Shown: one piece after another, positions 25,265 to 33,257 of the stretch | Position numbering within the stretch: the first letter of the stretch is position 1 | How the letters are laid out: every line of letters starts with the position of its first letter | DNA from: Thermoplasmata archaeon | Lineage (GTDB): Archaea > Thermoplasmatota > Thermoplasmata > Lutacidiplasmatales > UBA184 | Assembly: GCA_021828195.1 (NCBI GenBank) | Contig: JAKASQ010000001.1 | Coordinates: 596,335-660,334 of the forward strand | Direction: 5' to 3' | Length of the DNA stretch: 64,000 bases | Made by a program: the position numbers and the translations under genes | The notes under the pieces: model-generated | What the model was told of the DNA's origin: nothing | The model's input: the letters and a program-made list of their open reading frames with translations, nothing else | Database searches by the model: none

Positions 25265-25709
25265 GCCGGGTCGCGATCGCTTCCAGGAACCGCGCGTCGC
25301 TCTCGTCGTAGGCTCCAACCGCCGTCCCGTCGATGTCGATCTCTCCCAGGACGGTCGTCCCCTCCCGGATCGGGACGACGATCTCCGAGCGGGTCTCGAG
25401 GAAGCAGGAGAGATAATCCGGTTCCTGCCGGACGTCGGCGACGACGATCGATCGGTTCTCCCGCGCGGCCCGACCGCATATGCCGCGCTCGATCGGGATG
25501 CGCGTGTGCTCGGTCGCCGCCTCGCCGTTCCAGCCCTCGAGCACGAGCGTGCTCCCGTCCAGACGGTACACTCCGGCCCAACGATAGTGGGGGAACTCCA
25601 TCCGCAGGAAGCGGCAGATCTCGGAGAGGGCGGCCCGCCCCCTTAAGCGGCCGAGGATGGCGTCCACATGGAGGAGCGACGGCGTCATCTCGCGCGGATG
25701 CACGGTCAT
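25215..25709 (-). CDS. GAF-domain protein resembling free methionine-(R)-sulfoxide reductase
   Basis: A 164-residue GAF domain with the fRMsr pattern: GICGRAARENRSIVVADV, then DYLSC and TRSEIVVPI, and the C-terminal VLGEIDIDGTAVGAYDESD. In characterised fRMsr enzymes the Cys of the G-x-C-G motif and the later Cys form the catalytic/resolving pair; both are present here. Function would be repair of free oxidised methionine using thioredoxin. It begins 35 nt downstream of tRNA-Ser on the same strand without its own visible TATA. An alternative start is ATG 25688. A signalling GAF role is the alternative. Confidence 0.8.
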   Translation of the reverse strand: MTVHPREMTPSLLHVDAILGRLRGRAALSEICRFLRMEFPHYRWAGVYRLDGSTLVLEGWNGEAATEHTRIPIERGICGRAARENRSIVVADVRQEPDYLSCFLETRSEIVVPIREGTTVLGEIDIDGTAVGAYDESDARFLEAIATRLTGAVRAAALEPSSPG

Positions 25710-25743
25710 CGGGCACCGACCGCAGCGCGGCCGGAGGGGGAAG

Positions 25744-25861
25744 CGCCGAGGGGGAGATTTCCCCCCGGGACGGATCGACCGCCCCCGGTGTTTGAACTCC
25801 CGAGGCGTATTCCGCCACGAGCTTTCCAGACTCGCGCCGTACCGGACTGAGCCACCTCGGC
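25744..25861 (-). tRNA. tRNA-Ser(GGA) with T-loop intron
   Basis: Mature tRNA of 85 nt after removal of 33 nt. Acceptor GCCGAGG (25861-25855) pairs perfectly with CCTCGGC (25751-25745), discriminator G73 at 25744, no encoded CCA. The D-arm has GG at 18-19 and A21. Anticodon stem CGAGT/GCTCG encloses loop CTGGAAA with anticodon GGA. A long variable arm (GGCG-GAATA-CGCC) confirms a class II serine tRNA. The T-stem GGGAG pairs with CTCCC only when 25758-25790 is removed, giving loop TTCAAA-T. Without splicing neither T-arm nor acceptor can form. Confidence 0.9.
25758..25790 (-). other. Archaeal tRNA intron in T-loop (position 59/60)
   Basis: 33-nt insert between TTCAAA and T60. Its body folds into a hairpin (CCGGGGGCGG, loop TCGAT, CCGTCCCGG; 9 bp with one bulged G). 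Flanking bases form a relaxed bulge-helix-bulge: T54-A, T55.G, C56-G and an A57.G mismatch between two 3-nt bulges, with cuts that would fall as AA|C and AA|T. Exact cut sites are inferred from the need for a 7-nt T-loop. Confidence 0.82.
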
Positions 25862-25891
25862 ACGCCCCAATGCGAGGGACGAGAGTTCGCC

Positions 25892-25898
25892 GATAAAG
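25892..25898 (-). promoter_or_regulatory. TATA box for tRNA-Ser
   Basis: CTTTATC on the minus strand, centred 34 bp before the tRNA 5' end, predicting a leader of a few nucleotides removed by RNase P. Confidence 0.55.
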
Positions 25899-26159
25899 CT
25901 AGCGGGGAGGCGGCACGAGTACCGGCTCAGCCGGGAACCACCCGCACGATGGGCATCCCAGGGCCCGGCGACTCCCCGGAATCTCGTAGTCGCACTCGGG
26001 GCACGGAGCCGGCTCCGGGCCCAGGAGCGGCAGGCAATCGAAGCACGAACTCCCCCTCCGATCGCCGGGCAACACGACCAGATCCTTGCCGCAGAACACG
26101 CAGTGGGAGTAGCGATCGTCGGGCACCGAAAACGACCGGTGATCCGCGAACAACAGCAT
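25899..26159 (-). CDS. Small double zinc-ribbon protein
   Basis: An 86-residue protein with four CxxC pairs: SHCVFCGKDL, SSCFDCLPL, PCPECDYEI and GCPSCGWFP. This is two zinc ribbons in tandem with a short Pro-rich tail. Such proteins occur widely in archaea as uncharacterised nucleic-acid- or protein-binding factors, and no specific family was recognised. Start ATG 26159 is supported by a TATA element 28 bp upstream. Confidence 0.75.
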   Translation of the reverse strand: MLLFADHRSFSVPDDRYSHCVFCGKDLVVLPGDRRGSSCFDCLPLLGPEPAPCPECDYEIPGSRRALGCPSCGWFPAEPVLVPPPR

Positions 26160-26182
26160 GGGAGCGGCACGACCAGTTCCCG

Positions 26183-26191
26183 GTACATAAG
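26183..26191 (-). promoter_or_regulatory. TATA box for the zinc-ribbon gene
   Basis: CTTATGTAC on the minus strand centred 28 bp before ATG 26159. Confidence 0.5.
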
Positions 26192-26313
26192 GAGTTGGTC
26201 TGCCCCCGTCCCGAAGGCACCCCGGGTCGCTTATCTAGGCCCAAGTGTGCCCCGAAAAACCCTCGCCGGACCTTTCGGGACCTCGCGCTCCTGGATGCGC
26301 GTCGATGGGTCGC

Positions 26314-27060
26314 TCACGCCTCGCGCCACCGAGCCTTGAAGCTGGCCAGGATGAACAGTCCCGCCGTGAAGGCGGTGAGGATGCCCCAATCGGCCGCGGC
26401 GGTGCTCCAGGTAATGGGAATGAGGCCCATCGCGCTCTGAACGAGGCTCGCGGCGTAGGTCGTGGGCGACACCAGGGCCACGTACTGGGCCCACTGAGGG
26501 AGCGCGCTCAGAGGATAGTAGACCGGCGGGATCACCGTCAGTCCCAGGGAGATCAGGGGGCTGAACATGAACGTCTCTCGGACGTCCTCGAACCACGTCG
26601 CGAGGGTGAAGGCCAGCGCGCTCGCGAAGGCCCAGACGAGCAGGAGCGCCCCCGCGAGGATGAAGGCGTGGAGCGCCGTCGCGGCGCCGGTGACGAACCA
26701 GAGCCCGAGGAAGAGCAGCATTCCGGGCGTGGAGTACACGAGCTCGGAGAGTGCCATCCCGGCGACGTAGGTCGGCGCCTCGACCGGCGATGCCACGACG
26801 ATATCCTGGAACTTCAGATCGTGACGGTAATGCGTGAGATCCGACTGGAGACCGGTGCCCACGCTGAGCATCGTGAGGATCATCCCTCCGCCGATCCCGT
26901 ACGCGAGCAGAACACCGCCGGACGCGATCGTGATAAAGAACAGGAAGGCGAGCGGGGAGGCCAGGAGGTTCACGAGGTAGAGCGGCTGCGTGCGGATCGG
27001 GATGAGTCCGTTGAGCTCGATGAGCGTCAGGACCGAGCGCAGGCGGTGGCGTTGGCTCAT
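26314..27060 (-). CDS. ABC-2 type transporter permease
   Basis: A 248-residue integral membrane protein with about six hydrophobic helices (including LYLVNLLASPLAFLFFITIA, AFILAGALLLVWAFASAL, FMFSPLISLGLTVIPPVYYP), matching ABC-2 export permeases. The segment SPLISLGLTVIPPVYYPLSALP is the family's typical ABC-2 signature region. It overlaps the ATPase gene by 4 nt, so the pair forms one exporter. The substrate is unknown; drug or lipid-linked glycan export are common for the family. Confidence 0.88.
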   Translation of the reverse strand: MSQRHRLRSVLTLIELNGLIPIRTQPLYLVNLLASPLAFLFFITIASGGVLLAYGIGGGMILTMLSVGTGLQSDLTHYRHDLKFQDIVVASPVEAPTYVAGMALSELVYSTPGMLLFLGLWFVTGAATALHAFILAGALLLVWAFASALAFTLATWFEDVRETFMFSPLISLGLTVIPPVYYPLSALPQWAQYVALVSPTTYAASLVQSAMGLIPITWSTAAADWGILTAFTAGLFILASFKARWREA

Positions 27061-28010
27061 GCGGCCTCCGGGCCTTCGGCGAGCGGTTCATCCTGCTCGA
27101 TCGGGCGGCCCACGACCTCGAGGAAGACATCCTCCAGGGTCACCGGTCCCATCGAGACGCGGTGGCCCCGCTCGAGCGCCCAACGCGCGAGCTCGCGCGC
27201 ATCGGCCTCCCGCGCGAAGACGAGGAACCCACCCTCGATCGCGCTGACGCGTCCGTACGGCTCGAGCTCGGACAGGAGCGCCGAGCCCTGCACCGAGACC
27301 CGGTAGGGCAATCGGACGCGCCCCCGGAGCTCCGCCGCCGTCCCCTCGAGGAGCATCCGGCCCTTGTCGATGAGGGCGATCCGAGCGGAGAGCGCCTCCG
27401 CCTCGTCCAAGTAGTGGGTCGTTAGGAGGATGGTCCGGTGCTCGCGACTCGCGCGACGGATCGCTTCCCAGACCTGACGCCGGGCCAGAGGATCGAGTCC
27501 GGTGGTCGGTTCGTCCAGGAACAACAGATCGGCATCGGCGGCGAGCACCATCGCAACGAGGGCGCGGCGCCGCAGACCCCCGGAGAGGCGCGAGACCTGA
27601 CGTTTGCGGTACTCCCAGAGGGAGAGCTCCTCGAGCGCGGCCTTCGTGCGCTGGCGGGCCTCCAGCGGGTCGATCCCGCGCAGCTTCAGGTAGAGGTACA
27701 CGACCTCTTCGGTGTTCAGGAAGTACAGTGGGCGGGATTCCTGGGGCACGCAGGCGATGCGCGCGCGAATCGCCCGCTCCTCCCGGAGGATGGGATGGCC
27801 GAGCACGTACATCTCTCCCGAGCTCGGGGTAAGCTGGGTGGCGGCGATCCGGACGAACGTCGTCTTCCCGGCACCGTTCTGCCCGATCAGCCCGTAGATC
27901 TTCCCCGCGGGCACGGTCAGCGACAGATCGGCGAGCGCGGCGACCCCGGGCGGTGCCTTGGGGTAGCGTTTGCCGATGCCGATCGCACAGATCGCCGGGT
28001 CGTCGGACAT
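27057..28010 (-). CDS. ABC-2 exporter ATP-binding protein
   Basis: A 317-residue ATPase with Walker A GQNGAGKTT, Q-loop CVPQESRPLYF, signature RLSGGLRRRALVAM, Walker B LLFLDEPTTGLD and the H-loop LLTTHYLDEAEAL. The DrrA/CcmA-like C-terminal domain follows. Coupled to the downstream permease by an ATGA overlap. The gene lies 40 nt downstream of purP and has no obvious TATA of its own, so it may be read from the purP promoter. Confidence 0.93.
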   Translation of the reverse strand: MSDDPAICAIGIGKRYPKAPPGVAALADLSLTVPAGKIYGLIGQNGAGKTTFVRIAATQLTPSSGEMYVLGHPILREERAIRARIACVPQESRPLYFLNTEEVVYLYLKLRGIDPLEARQRTKAALEELSLWEYRKRQVSRLSGGLRRRALVAMVLAADADLLFLDEPTTGLDPLARRQVWEAIRRASREHRTILLTTHYLDEAEALSARIALIDKGRMLLEGTAAELRGRVRLPYRVSVQGSALLSELEPYGRVSAIEGGFLVFAREADARELARWALERGHRVSMGPVTLEDVFLEVVGRPIEQDEPLAEGPEAA

Positions 28011-28050
28011 GCAAGCGCCCGAGGTGCCTCGAGGGAGTGGGCCGGGAGGC

Positions 28051-29118
28051 CTAGCTCAGGACCTCAGCGAGGCGGTGCTCTTCAGTCGCGCGGTGGATCT
28101 CCTGGGCGATCCGGCGGCCCGTAGAGAGGCCCGGCTCGATCATCTCGGAGTACGGGCTTCCCGAGATGAACAGGTTCGTTCCGGCGACGATGCGCGTCGA
28201 GATCTCGAAGACCTTGAACTGGAGGTCCTCGGTCATGATCCCTTCGACGCAAAACGGCCCCACCATCCCTCCGAACAGTTCGATCGACCGTTCCACGATC
28301 CGCGCCCCGACATCGAAGATCTGGGGCAGGAGGGACTCGCGCAGCATCACCGGCACGTTGCCCGTGACGACGAACGTGGGTCGGATCCCCGCACGCTGGA
28401 GTTCCTCCTGCGATCCCAATTTGTACAGCTCGTCGATGTTCGCCTCGTCTCGTCGATCCATCCCGAGGAGCTCGAGCGACCCGGAGCCGACCCGGTAGCC
28501 GCGGTCGGACAACGGCGAGTAGAAGAAGTGGACGTAGTAGCGCGTTCCGAGCACGTACTCTTGGATGACGTACGGGCCCGTCGGGCGGAACGCCTCCGTG
28601 TCCGCTCGATTCTTGGCGAGGAAGAATCCCTTGCCGCCCTTCGCTCCGTAATACTTGATGATCACCGGCCGGTCGATGTCACGGAGCTCCTCGAAGCGCA
28701 ATGGCATGAGCACCCCCGCGGACTCGAGCCAGTCGCGTTCCTTGCGTCGGTCGGATTCCCAGCCGATCACCGCGCGATTGCCGAACACCGGAACGTCGAG
28801 CGCGACGAACCGCTCAGGTCCGAGGTACTCCACGAACGATCCGTGAGGGATCAGGATCGCTCCTTCCTCGCGCAGGGTCGCCGCTGAGTTCGGTAACTCG
28901 GAGACCTTCGGGATCGACAGAAAGCGGTCCGGGCGGCCGAGCGGGAAGGCGTCGTAGAACTTCGGTGGGTTTCCCGCCGTGATCCCGAGCGTTGGGAATC
29001 CCTCACGGCGCGCGCCGTGGAAGATCTGGAGGGAGGAGTGCGAACACAGGGTGGTGATCGTAGGGGTGCGCCCTTCGATTGAGCGCAGGCGGGCCGGTGG
29101 TGCGAGGTGGATTCCCAT
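28051..29118 (-). CDS. purP: Formate-dependent FAICAR synthetase (PurP)
   Basis: ATP-grasp ligase of archaeal purine synthesis that formylates AICAR with free formate and ATP. The 355 residues include TITTLCSHSSLQIFHGARREGFPT, FVEYLGPERF, the ATP-grasp lysines in VIIKYYGAKGGKGFF, GTRYYVHFFYSPL, and the metal-binding end KVFEISTRIVAGTNLF. ATG 29118 is chosen because a TATA-like GGATATTTG lies 26 bp upstream; a TTG at 29142 would lie within the promoter. AICAR cyclohydrolase (PurO) is not in the window. Confidence 0.93.
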   Translation of the reverse strand: MGIHLAPPARLRSIEGRTPTITTLCSHSSLQIFHGARREGFPTLGITAGNPPKFYDAFPLGRPDRFLSIPKVSELPNSAATLREEGAILIPHGSFVEYLGPERFVALDVPVFGNRAVIGWESDRRKERDWLESAGVLMPLRFEELRDIDRPVIIKYYGAKGGKGFFLAKNRADTEAFRPTGPYVIQEYVLGTRYYVHFFYSPLSDRGYRVGSGSLELLGMDRRDEANIDELYKLGSQEELQRAGIRPTFVVTGNVPVMLRESLLPQIFDVGARIVERSIELFGGMVGPFCVEGIMTEDLQFKVFEISTRIVAGTNLFISGSPYSEMIEPGLSTGRRIAQEIHRATEEHRLAEVLS

Positions 29119-29139
29119 AGGGAAGCCTACCGGGAAGCC

Positions 29140-29147
29140 CAAATATC
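29140..29147 (-). promoter_or_regulatory. TATA box for purP
   Basis: GGATATTT on the minus strand centred 26 bp before ATG 29118, indicating leaderless initiation. Confidence 0.5.
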
Positions 29148-29172
29148 CTTTGCGAGGAGCCGGCCGGTCGGG

Positions 29173-30402
29173 TCAGTCGGCGCGAGAGCTCTCTTCGAGC
29201 TCCCAGTACCACTTCACCCGCCGGGTGCCGGCATCGGCGACCCGCCGGCGGATCTCGGGATCGATCGAAGGGTCCCGGACGATACGTCGGACCTCCTCGG
29301 GCCGGCCCGAGGTCAGACGGTCGCGGATACCCGCGCGTTGGAGGATCGGCCCGATCCGCTCCGGGGGATACTGCCAGCTCTCCTCCTTGTGCCGTATCGC
29401 GATCGCTCGGGAGCCGGGGACGCGATGGACCCGGAGGTCCGCCGCCGATCGATGGAGCTCCTCCGCCGTGCGCTCGAGCTCGCCCGCGACCCGCTCTTCC
29501 TCGGCTCGCAACAGGGCGAACCGGTCCACGAGCAGACGGAGCCGCTCCTGCTCCTCCACCGGGACCGTGCGGAACTCCGGGCAACGAGATTGGAACTCGC
29601 ATCGCGCGCACTGTCGCCCGGGAGTGGGGTCGAACGCCTGGGCGCGGATCCCATCCGTCACCGCTCCGAGCCGATCGTAGAGAAGTTCGAGGGTCTCCTT
29701 CGGGCGTCGCGACACTTTGAGCGGCGTAAGCGAGCGGAGGTGGTACAGGGTCAGCTCCTCGACCGGGTCGGAATAGTTCTTCTCGACGAGGACCTGGTAG
29801 AGCGAAAGTTGGTCGGACTCGCGTGCGTCCTCGGCCCGCAACTCGCGTGAGGTCTTGTAGTCGAGGACGGCGAGCCCACCTCCCGGTGCCCGATCGATCC
29901 GATCGATGTATCCGTGAATCGGGATCCCGTCCCAGGAGGCCTCGAGGTGTTGCTCCACCGCCACCGGGCGAGGCGGGTCCCGACGCATCTGCGCGTAGAA
30001 TCCTCGGAGCATCTCGACCCCGAGGGCTCGGTACCGGGCCTCCTCCTCGGGGGTGCTGTACCCCTCGTTGAGCCACTCCCGATCGTAGATCGCGAGGAGC
30101 TCCTCCTCCGAGAGCCCGGCGGGCCCCGTCACCGTCGGCGCGGAGGGATGCCAGTCATCGAGCGTGCGCTGCGATTCGGCCTCTCCGGATCGCCGCGCCC
30201 CGGGCACGACCAGTGGTCGCACAATCGTCTCGAGCACCGAGTGGATGGTCCGGCCGAACGAGAAGTAGCCCCGGGGAGCCTCCGTGAGCCGGTCGATGTA
30301 CAGGAACTTCCAGCGTAGCGGGCACTCGAGATACGCCCTCGAGGACGAGTAGCTGAGCGTCGGAACCGTCGCCACCCCGGCCCCAGCCCCCGAGACGCTC
30401 AT
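29173..30402 (-). CDS. RecB-family PD-(D/E)XK nuclease with Fe-S cysteines
   Basis: A 409-residue protein of the AddB/Cas4-like PDDEXK_1 group. It opens with TLSYSSSRAYLECPLRWKFLYID, where the Cys is the first cluster ligand, then FGRTIHSVLE (motif I His), IPIHGYIDRID (Asp), LAVLDYKTSR (D-x-K) and ESDQLSLYQVLVE (Q-x-x-x-Y). The remaining cluster cysteines follow in GRQCARCEFQSRCPEF. The C-terminal 120 residues are helical and charged, with no recognised domain. Probably a single-strand DNA exonuclease in repair or recombination; no helicase partner is adjacent. Confidence 0.86.
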   Translation of the reverse strand: MSVSGAGAGVATVPTLSYSSSRAYLECPLRWKFLYIDRLTEAPRGYFSFGRTIHSVLETIVRPLVVPGARRSGEAESQRTLDDWHPSAPTVTGPAGLSEEELLAIYDREWLNEGYSTPEEEARYRALGVEMLRGFYAQMRRDPPRPVAVEQHLEASWDGIPIHGYIDRIDRAPGGGLAVLDYKTSRELRAEDARESDQLSLYQVLVEKNYSDPVEELTLYHLRSLTPLKVSRRPKETLELLYDRLGAVTDGIRAQAFDPTPGRQCARCEFQSRCPEFRTVPVEEQERLRLLVDRFALLRAEEERVAGELERTAEELHRSAADLRVHRVPGSRAIAIRHKEESWQYPPERIGPILQRAGIRDRLTSGRPEEVRRIVRDPSIDPEIRRRVADAGTRRVKWYWELEESSRAD

Positions 30403-30455
30403 CTCGTTATGGGGCTACGCAACGCGGGGAAGCCCTGCCGAGCGCGCAGACGGGT

Positions 30456-31619
30456 CTACTGGCCCTCGACAGTGGCGTTCCCTTCCACCGGGGGAAGGGT
30501 TCCCGGGAGGACCAGACTCGCCCGGGCCTGGGGGTTCGCGAGGTTCTTGGGGAGCCCCAACAGGTCGAGGAGTTCTTTGTAGTGATTGCGGATCGTCACC
30601 GGTGTGACGTTTGCCACCGCCGCGATCCGGTCCTGGCTCCGCGGCTCGCCCATCAGGTTCGACGCGATGTAGATGATCGTCGCGAGGATCCCGTTCGGGA
30701 GCACTCCGCTTGTCGAGTACACCTGCTCGACCTGCTCGAGGAGCTCGAGCACCTTCGCCCGGACCTCCTTGGAGAGGTTGAGATCCTGCGTGAAGCGCAC
30801 GAGGTAGTCCCGCGGCTCGACCGGCTTCAACCCGAGCTTGAGCTCGCGTGCGAGCAACGTGTAGGCGCGTCCGACCTCGATCTTGGTCGCCTTGGAGTGG
30901 GCGATGATCTCCTTCATCGTGCGCGGAACGTGGCACTGGCGGCACGCGGCGTAGACACTCGCAGCCACGAGCGCAACGATCTTCTTTCCGCGCGTGGCCT
31001 TGTGTTCGAGGGCCCGCCGGTAGATGTACGTCGCGGACTCCTTCACTTCACGGGAGAGGCCGAGGACTCCTGCGAGCCGGTTGAGCTCGCCGAGCGCGAC
31101 GACTAGGTTGCGCTGGTGGGTTCGTGCGGCCCGGAGCCGGTGGTTGAGCTTGCGCAGATGGTAGAACTTGAGGGATGTGTTGCGGGAGAGGCTGTTGCCC
31201 TGGAAATCCCGCGTCGGCACGCCGATCTCGCTGAAGAGACCCTTGTCGGGCATCAACGGTGAGATGACGGGTCCCCAGCCCCGGGCCTCGCGCCCGGTGT
31301 CCTCCTTCCCGCCACGCTGGCCACGATCGCTGACCAGCGCGCTCTGGTCAACCACGAGGCCGCAGTCCGCGCAGACAATCTCGCCGCGGATCTCGTCACG
31401 GATGAGGTGAGAAGAGCCGCAGTTCGGGCATGAGTCGGAGGAAGGCGCGGAGGACGCGCCAGGTGCATTGCGTCCCGAGGCGAGCGTCTTGGGGACGAGC
31501 GCCTTTGACACCGCGACCTTCGAGGTCAGAGCCTTGGCTGTGGCGGGCTTCGAAGCCGCAGTTCGGGAGGCCGTGGGACGAGCGCGATGCGGTGCTGGGG
31601 TCGATGCAGTTGCCGTCAT
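30456..31619 (-). CDS. tfb: Transcription initiation factor B (TFB)
   Basis: Archaeal TFIIB homologue that bridges TBP-promoter and RNA polymerase. The 387 residues include a zinc ribbon (C64-x2-C67 ... C-A-D-C), a B-reader/linker with RGQRGGKEDTGREARGWGP, and two cyclin-like repeats (about 190-280 and 285-375) ending in VTPVTIRNHYKELLDLLGLP. Unusually, the ribbon is preceded by a 63-residue tail rich in Ala, Lys, Thr and Ser. ATG 31619 has a strong TATA about 34 bp upstream, so the tail is probably translated. Confidence 0.95.
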   Translation of the reverse strand: MTATASTPAPHRARPTASRTAASKPATAKALTSKVAVSKALVPKTLASGRNAPGASSAPSSDSCPNCGSSHLIRDEIRGEIVCADCGLVVDQSALVSDRGQRGGKEDTGREARGWGPVISPLMPDKGLFSEIGVPTRDFQGNSLSRNTSLKFYHLRKLNHRLRAARTHQRNLVVALGELNRLAGVLGLSREVKESATYIYRRALEHKATRGKKIVALVAASVYAACRQCHVPRTMKEIIAHSKATKIEVGRAYTLLARELKLGLKPVEPRDYLVRFTQDLNLSKEVRAKVLELLEQVEQVYSTSGVLPNGILATIIYIASNLMGEPRSQDRIAAVANVTPVTIRNHYKELLDLLGLPKNLANPQARASLVLPGTLPPVEGNATVEGQ

Positions 31620-31648
31620 GGTTCCAAGATTGAGTAACGGTGGTCCGG

Positions 31649-31657
31649 TATAAATAC
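31649..31657 (-). promoter_or_regulatory. TATA box for tfb
   Basis: GTATTTATA on the minus strand about 34 bp before ATG 31619, a near-consensus BoxA. A second A/T patch (TTACATAAAA) lies 20-30 bp further upstream. Confidence 0.7.
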
Positions 31658-31753
31658 ATTCAGACGTTTTATGTAACTCTTGTCCAAACACGTCCTACAC
31701 CGTGTGGTGTTGTAACACGGCTCGGAGCCCTCCTCCAAAGCCCTAAGCCATTC

Positions 31754-32446
31754 TCACGCGGGCTGGAACTTTCTCGGGGCGGGTTCTCCGCTGGAGCGAG
31801 TGGAGGGCCGGAGCTCGCGGGGCAGGAAGGTGAAGAGCTGTTCATTATCCCGGAAGGGCGCAGGGTCTCGCACGAGACGGTGGGCGCCAACCGAGGCGGT
31901 AGTACCGGGGATGGGCACGAAGCTCAACTCCTCGAATCCTGCCGCCTGGAACCAGCCGCGGATGGTTGGAGTTAGGTCCGGTTCGAAGCGTCCTCGCGTC
32001 CAGATCACCACCGCACCCCCGGCGCAGAGTTCGGGGAGGTGGTCGATCGTGCGCTTGACATCCTCATCGAGGATATTACCGAAGATCCCGCATGCAAGCA
32101 CGAGGTCGGCGGGCACGGCGCCCCCGTACGATCGCGTGTTCGAAGCGTCGTCCTTCACGAAGGCGATGCCCCTCAGGCCCAGACGTGCTACGCTCTCGCG
32201 ACCCGATGCCACCAGTTGAGGCTCCAGCTCGATGAGGCGCGCTTCGACCTCCTCCGCCCGGGGGTGAGTCGCGAGAACGCCGAGCAGATCACGCCCATCG
32301 CCGGCGCACAGACTGAGGACGCGCACGGGGCCGGGAGGTGCCCGGTCCAATGCCTCCGCGATCCGGCTCTGCACGACTTTCAGGCGCCTCGCGTTCGGCT
32401 GATCTCGGTCGTATCCTGTGTGCCACTCTACCCATTCGCTCGTCAT
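31754..32446 (-). CDS. Class I SAM-dependent methyltransferase-like protein
   Basis: A 230-residue protein with a Rossmann methyltransferase core: VRVLSLCAGDGRDLLGVL (motif I), RLIELEPQLVASGRE (motif II), FVKDDASNTRSYGG and ADLVLACGIFGNI (motif IV region). The motif I pattern C-A-G-D-G-R-D resembles a small family of stand-alone methyltransferases of unknown substrate. The C-terminus (RDNEQLFTFL) is conserved-looking, but I cannot assign it. It is followed downstream on the same strand by tfb's promoter region. Confidence 0.8.
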   Translation of the reverse strand: MTSEWVEWHTGYDRDQPNARRLKVVQSRIAEALDRAPPGPVRVLSLCAGDGRDLLGVLATHPRAEEVEARLIELEPQLVASGRESVARLGLRGIAFVKDDASNTRSYGGAVPADLVLACGIFGNILDEDVKRTIDHLPELCAGGAVVIWTRGRFEPDLTPTIRGWFQAAGFEELSFVPIPGTTASVGAHRLVRDPAPFRDNEQLFTFLPRELRPSTRSSGEPAPRKFQPA

Positions 32447-32575
32447 GATCTAGCGTCCCGCACCGTTGCGTTCTGCTCCGCCTCGCTCGGTGCTCGATAT
32501 CGAACTCGAACCGTCGATGCCCACTGCACTCGCTTCCCTCCGACGAAGCCGACCGGCGCACCGGGGACGGGATTC

Positions 32576-33163
32576 TCAACCACGGCGGGCCCTCTGGACC
32601 GAGGAGCGACGGAAGCAATCTGCGGCGTGGTCGTTGACCATCCCGGTGGCTTGCATCCACGCATAGGTGATCACCGGGCCCACGAACTTGAATCCTCGCT
32701 CCTTCAGCGCCATGGACAGCTCCTCGGAGAGGGGTGTCTTCGATGGAACCGGGCCCGTGTTCTGGATGGGAACTCCACCGACGCTGCGCCATGCGAAGTC
32801 GGAAAGCCCCTCTCCCGCGTCCTGCATGGCGAGATAGGCCCGGGCACCTCGGATCGTCGCGTCGATCTTCGCTCGGGATCGCACGATGTTCGGGTCCCGA
32901 AGGAGCCGCGCCATGTCCCTTCGACCAAAGCGCGCCACCTTTTCGGGGTCGAAGCCCCGGAACGCCTTCCGAAATGCCTCGCGCTTGTATAGGATGGTGG
33001 ACCAGGAGAGTCCCGCTTGGAAGCCATCCAGGATCAACGCCTCCCACAGCTTGCGCCCGTCGCGCTCGGGCACTCCCCACTCCGCGTCGTGGTAGGCGCG
33101 CATCCGCGGGTCGCTCTCGGCCCAGGAGCAGCGGCGGACCGGGGCCGGGGCGTGCCCCGTCAT
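32576..33163 (-). CDS. tag: DNA-3-methyladenine glycosylase I
   Basis: HhH-fold base-excision repair enzyme that removes 3-methyladenine. The 195 residues show the Tag signature: RCSWAESDPRMRAYHDAEWG, FQAGLSWSTILYKREAFRKAF, and the C-terminal ATGMVNDHAADCF. The N-terminal Cys and the C-terminal His/Cys are the zinc ligands of the family. Longer in-frame starts upstream show no similarity, so ATG 33163 is used. Tag is mostly bacterial, so acquisition by transfer is plausible. Confidence 0.92.
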   Translation of the reverse strand: MTGHAPAPVRRCSWAESDPRMRAYHDAEWGVPERDGRKLWEALILDGFQAGLSWSTILYKREAFRKAFRGFDPEKVARFGRRDMARLLRDPNIVRSRAKIDATIRGARAYLAMQDAGEGLSDFAWRSVGGVPIQNTGPVPSKTPLSEELSMALKERGFKFVGPVITYAWMQATGMVNDHAADCFRRSSVQRARRG

Positions 33164-33257
33164 GTCCTCCCCAAGGCGCGAACCCTCCGTGCATCGGTTT
33201 TGGCGGAGAGCGAGCGACCGTGCACGCTCCTTGTCTCGGCGAGCATGGGGATCGCCC

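Noticed and set aside
25680-25863. tRNA-Ser as a truncated pseudogene lacking its 3' end
   Set aside because: The 3' half is present 33 nt further on, with perfect T-stem and acceptor pairing, so an intron explains it better.
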